Assembly: GCA_003991915.1 (NCBI GenBank)
Contig: RQTK01000772.1
Location: 156,745-220,744, forward strand
Reading direction: 5' to 3'
DNA length: 64,000 nucleotides
DNA from: Elysia chlorotica
Lineage: Eukaryota; Mollusca; Gastropoda; Plakobranchidae
Shown: in pieces, positions 62,485 through 64,000 of the stretch
How the letters are laid out: every line of letters starts with the position of its first letter
Position numbering within the stretch: position 1 is the first letter of the stretch
Notes under the pieces: model-generated
Told to the model about the DNA's origin: nothing
Databases searched by the model: none
Seen by the model: only the letters and a program-made list of their open reading frames with translations
Made by a program: the position numbers and the translations under genes

Positions 62485-62645
62485 GGACAGGCCGCATCAT
62501 AAAAAAGGAGGATCTTAGACGGCGAAGGGACCCAGAACGATATACCCAGGACTTGGTTAGTTTTATTCTACTAATGATATGGACCTAACTAGCAGCAGCC
62601 TTATTGGGGTTCGAACGCGCAACCTTCCAATAACATTCTCTCTAT
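62485..62645 (-). repeat. Possible decayed SINE
   Basis: The minus strand has a B-box-like GGTTGCGCGTTCGAACCCC region and AACCAAGTCCTGGGTATA, resembling the 18.1-kb element (ACCAAGTCCCGGATAT). Heavily worn. Confidence 0.4.
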
Positions 62646-62853
62646 CGTTGGAGAATTGCGTTCTTCATACTTTACTTTATGAGTGGTAGATGTTTTTATG
62701 CATTAAATTTGATCCATTTGAATGCATTTAAATATGATCCCTGGAATGAAATAATTAAAGACAAAAACAGGCGAGCAAGCCAAAACATGTGTTACTATTC
62801 CGAAACCTTCGCCTTTGCCCTTTTCGGTTTTACAAATTGAATAAAACACATAC

Positions 62854-62935
62854 CCCCGTGAAATCATAAGAACCATGGTAAGTCTGATCAAACAGTAAAC
62901 TCTTCGTATACGTGTTGTACGAATATTGCTCCTCT
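62854..62935 (-). CDS. Possible N-terminal exon of the nicotinic receptor
   Basis: An 82-nt open stretch with acceptor (TTTATTTAG) and donor (GGG|GTATGT). It reads EEQYSYNTYTKSLLFDQTYH and a few more residues. Length and style suit the mature N-terminus of a Cys-loop subunit, but the residues are not diagnostic. The exon that should link it to 61625 was not found. Confidence 0.3.
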
Positions 62936-63157
62936 CTAAATAAAGATTACGGTGATTTTTCCCAATCTAGTTTTTGAAATATGAGAAGATATAGGGAGAT
63001 CAAGAGTTCTAAATGGGGAACACCTAACAGGAGTCAAATAGCAAATGTACGTGTTTTATCAGAGGGAGGGGGAGAGACAGATAAAGAAAGTCACCGAGAT
63101 AATATTAAGATAGATACTGGAGAGAGCGAGGCATAGAGAAAAGTGAGATGTGGGAGA

Positions 63158-63206
<49 letters not shown>

Positions 63207-63246
63207 AGAGAGAGAGAGAGAGAGAAAGAAAGAGAGAGAGAGAGGG
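63158..63246. repeat. GA microsatellite
   Basis: Interrupted GA/GAAA run. Open frames across it (Ser/Leu-rich on the minus strand) are artefacts. Confidence 0.95.
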
Positions 63247-63946
63247 GAGGGTTGGAGGAGAGAATAAAAATTGTTTTACAAAGAAGGGAAGAAGCATAAA
63301 CGAAACCAACCGATAAAGGTCAACAAATAAACCTTTGACTAAGGTATTCTTACAGGATTTATAATTATATTTAACAAATAAAGCAGCCAATCTTGTAAGA
63401 GATACTCTATGAAACTGAGTACTGCGTACGTGAAGGATGAGCGAGCACTATGCTGTGACTCGAGTTCGGGCCGCATTCAACACGGGCTGCGTGATATTTA
63501 AGAGAAGGAGAAACCAAGTTCATTAGATTTGACCTCATCGCAAGCCCTAGCGGCATTAATGTAGACTCCTGGTCCTTTTGATACATTGATTTTGTATTAT
63601 TTATGAAAATAATAGATCTACCCATTTCTCTAATAACTACGCCCAACAATACCACGAGGGATAATTACATGCGTTGAGTAGGACTTAAAAACGTTCTTGC
63701 TTTGTATCAAGGTTATCGTTTCTTTTAATATCTGGTATTTCTAATTTCTTATAAACGCACAGGTTTTTCTTTTTAGTGGTTGTGGTGGCATTAATTTGCT
63801 TTTGTTGGAATTTATTTTGCTTGTTTTCTCCTTTGTTTGTTGCTGGTTTTTTATGCACTAAAAAAATAACAAGCATGTCTTTTCTTTAGTATTGATAACC
63901 ATATAGAGTAGCATCATATGTACTAAAAAAGCAAGTGAATAAATAA

Positions 63947-64000
63947 AAATATTTATTATTATTATGATTATTATGATTATTATGATTATTATGATTATTA
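63947..64000. repeat. ATT/ATGATT array at the window edge
   Basis: TTATTATTATTATGATTATTATGATT repeats, preceded by AAGTGAATAAATAAAAAT. This is the usual tail of a retroelement copy; the array continues beyond the window. Confidence 0.85.

Noticed and set aside
63407-63655. 82-codon minus-strand open frame considered as a receptor N-terminal exon
   Set aside because: No signal peptide pattern and no nicotinic receptor landmarks.

Overview
This window is eukaryotic nuclear DNA from an animal, most likely a lophotrochozoan and probably a mollusc. The genes are split by phase-consistent GT-AG introns. The intergenic DNA is AT-rich, and microsatellites, tRNA-derived SINEs, non-LTR retrotransposon fragments and small inverted-repeat transposons are abundant. 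The taxon is an inference from gene content (an alpha-type nicotinic receptor, an expanded SLC5 cluster) and repeat style; no species can be named.

Layout. (1) 1139-12991, minus strand: a clathrin interactor 1 (epsinR/CLINT1) gene in 12 coding exons. Its introns hold two inverted-repeat transposons with flanking target duplications. (2) 13-20 kb: intergenic repeats, an assembly gap (16143-16337), a 25-bp minisatellite, tRNA-like SINEs and a very long TCTG/TC microsatellite. Two broken SLC5 fragments lie here (14819-15025 and 17500-17690). (3) 20732-30186, minus strand: a sodium/solute symporter of the SLC5 monocarboxylate/iodide group. One expected exon is missing and two exons are duplicated. 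(4) 30.2-37.2 kb: intergenic, with another broken SLC5 exon on the plus strand (34048-34202). (5) 37219-50180, plus strand: an MFSD13A (TMEM180)-like transporter, complete in 6 coding exons. Its 8.3-kb third intron carries a decayed antisense LINE inside a 3.1-3.8 kb tandem duplication. (6) 50.2-57.2 kb: intergenic, with a direct/inverted/direct repeat at 51.35-53.46 kb. (7) 57258-61625, minus strand: most of a nicotinic acetylcholine receptor alpha subunit (alpha9/alpha10-like). Its N-terminal exons are not securely found.

The four genes do not form a pathway. The most unusual part is the SLC5 neighbourhood: one near-intact gene plus at least three decayed relatives in both orientations, and exon-level duplications whose lengths break the reading frame if both copies are used. 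Assembly error (uncollapsed haplotypes, indel errors) explains part of this as well as biology does. I found no clearly new molecular system.
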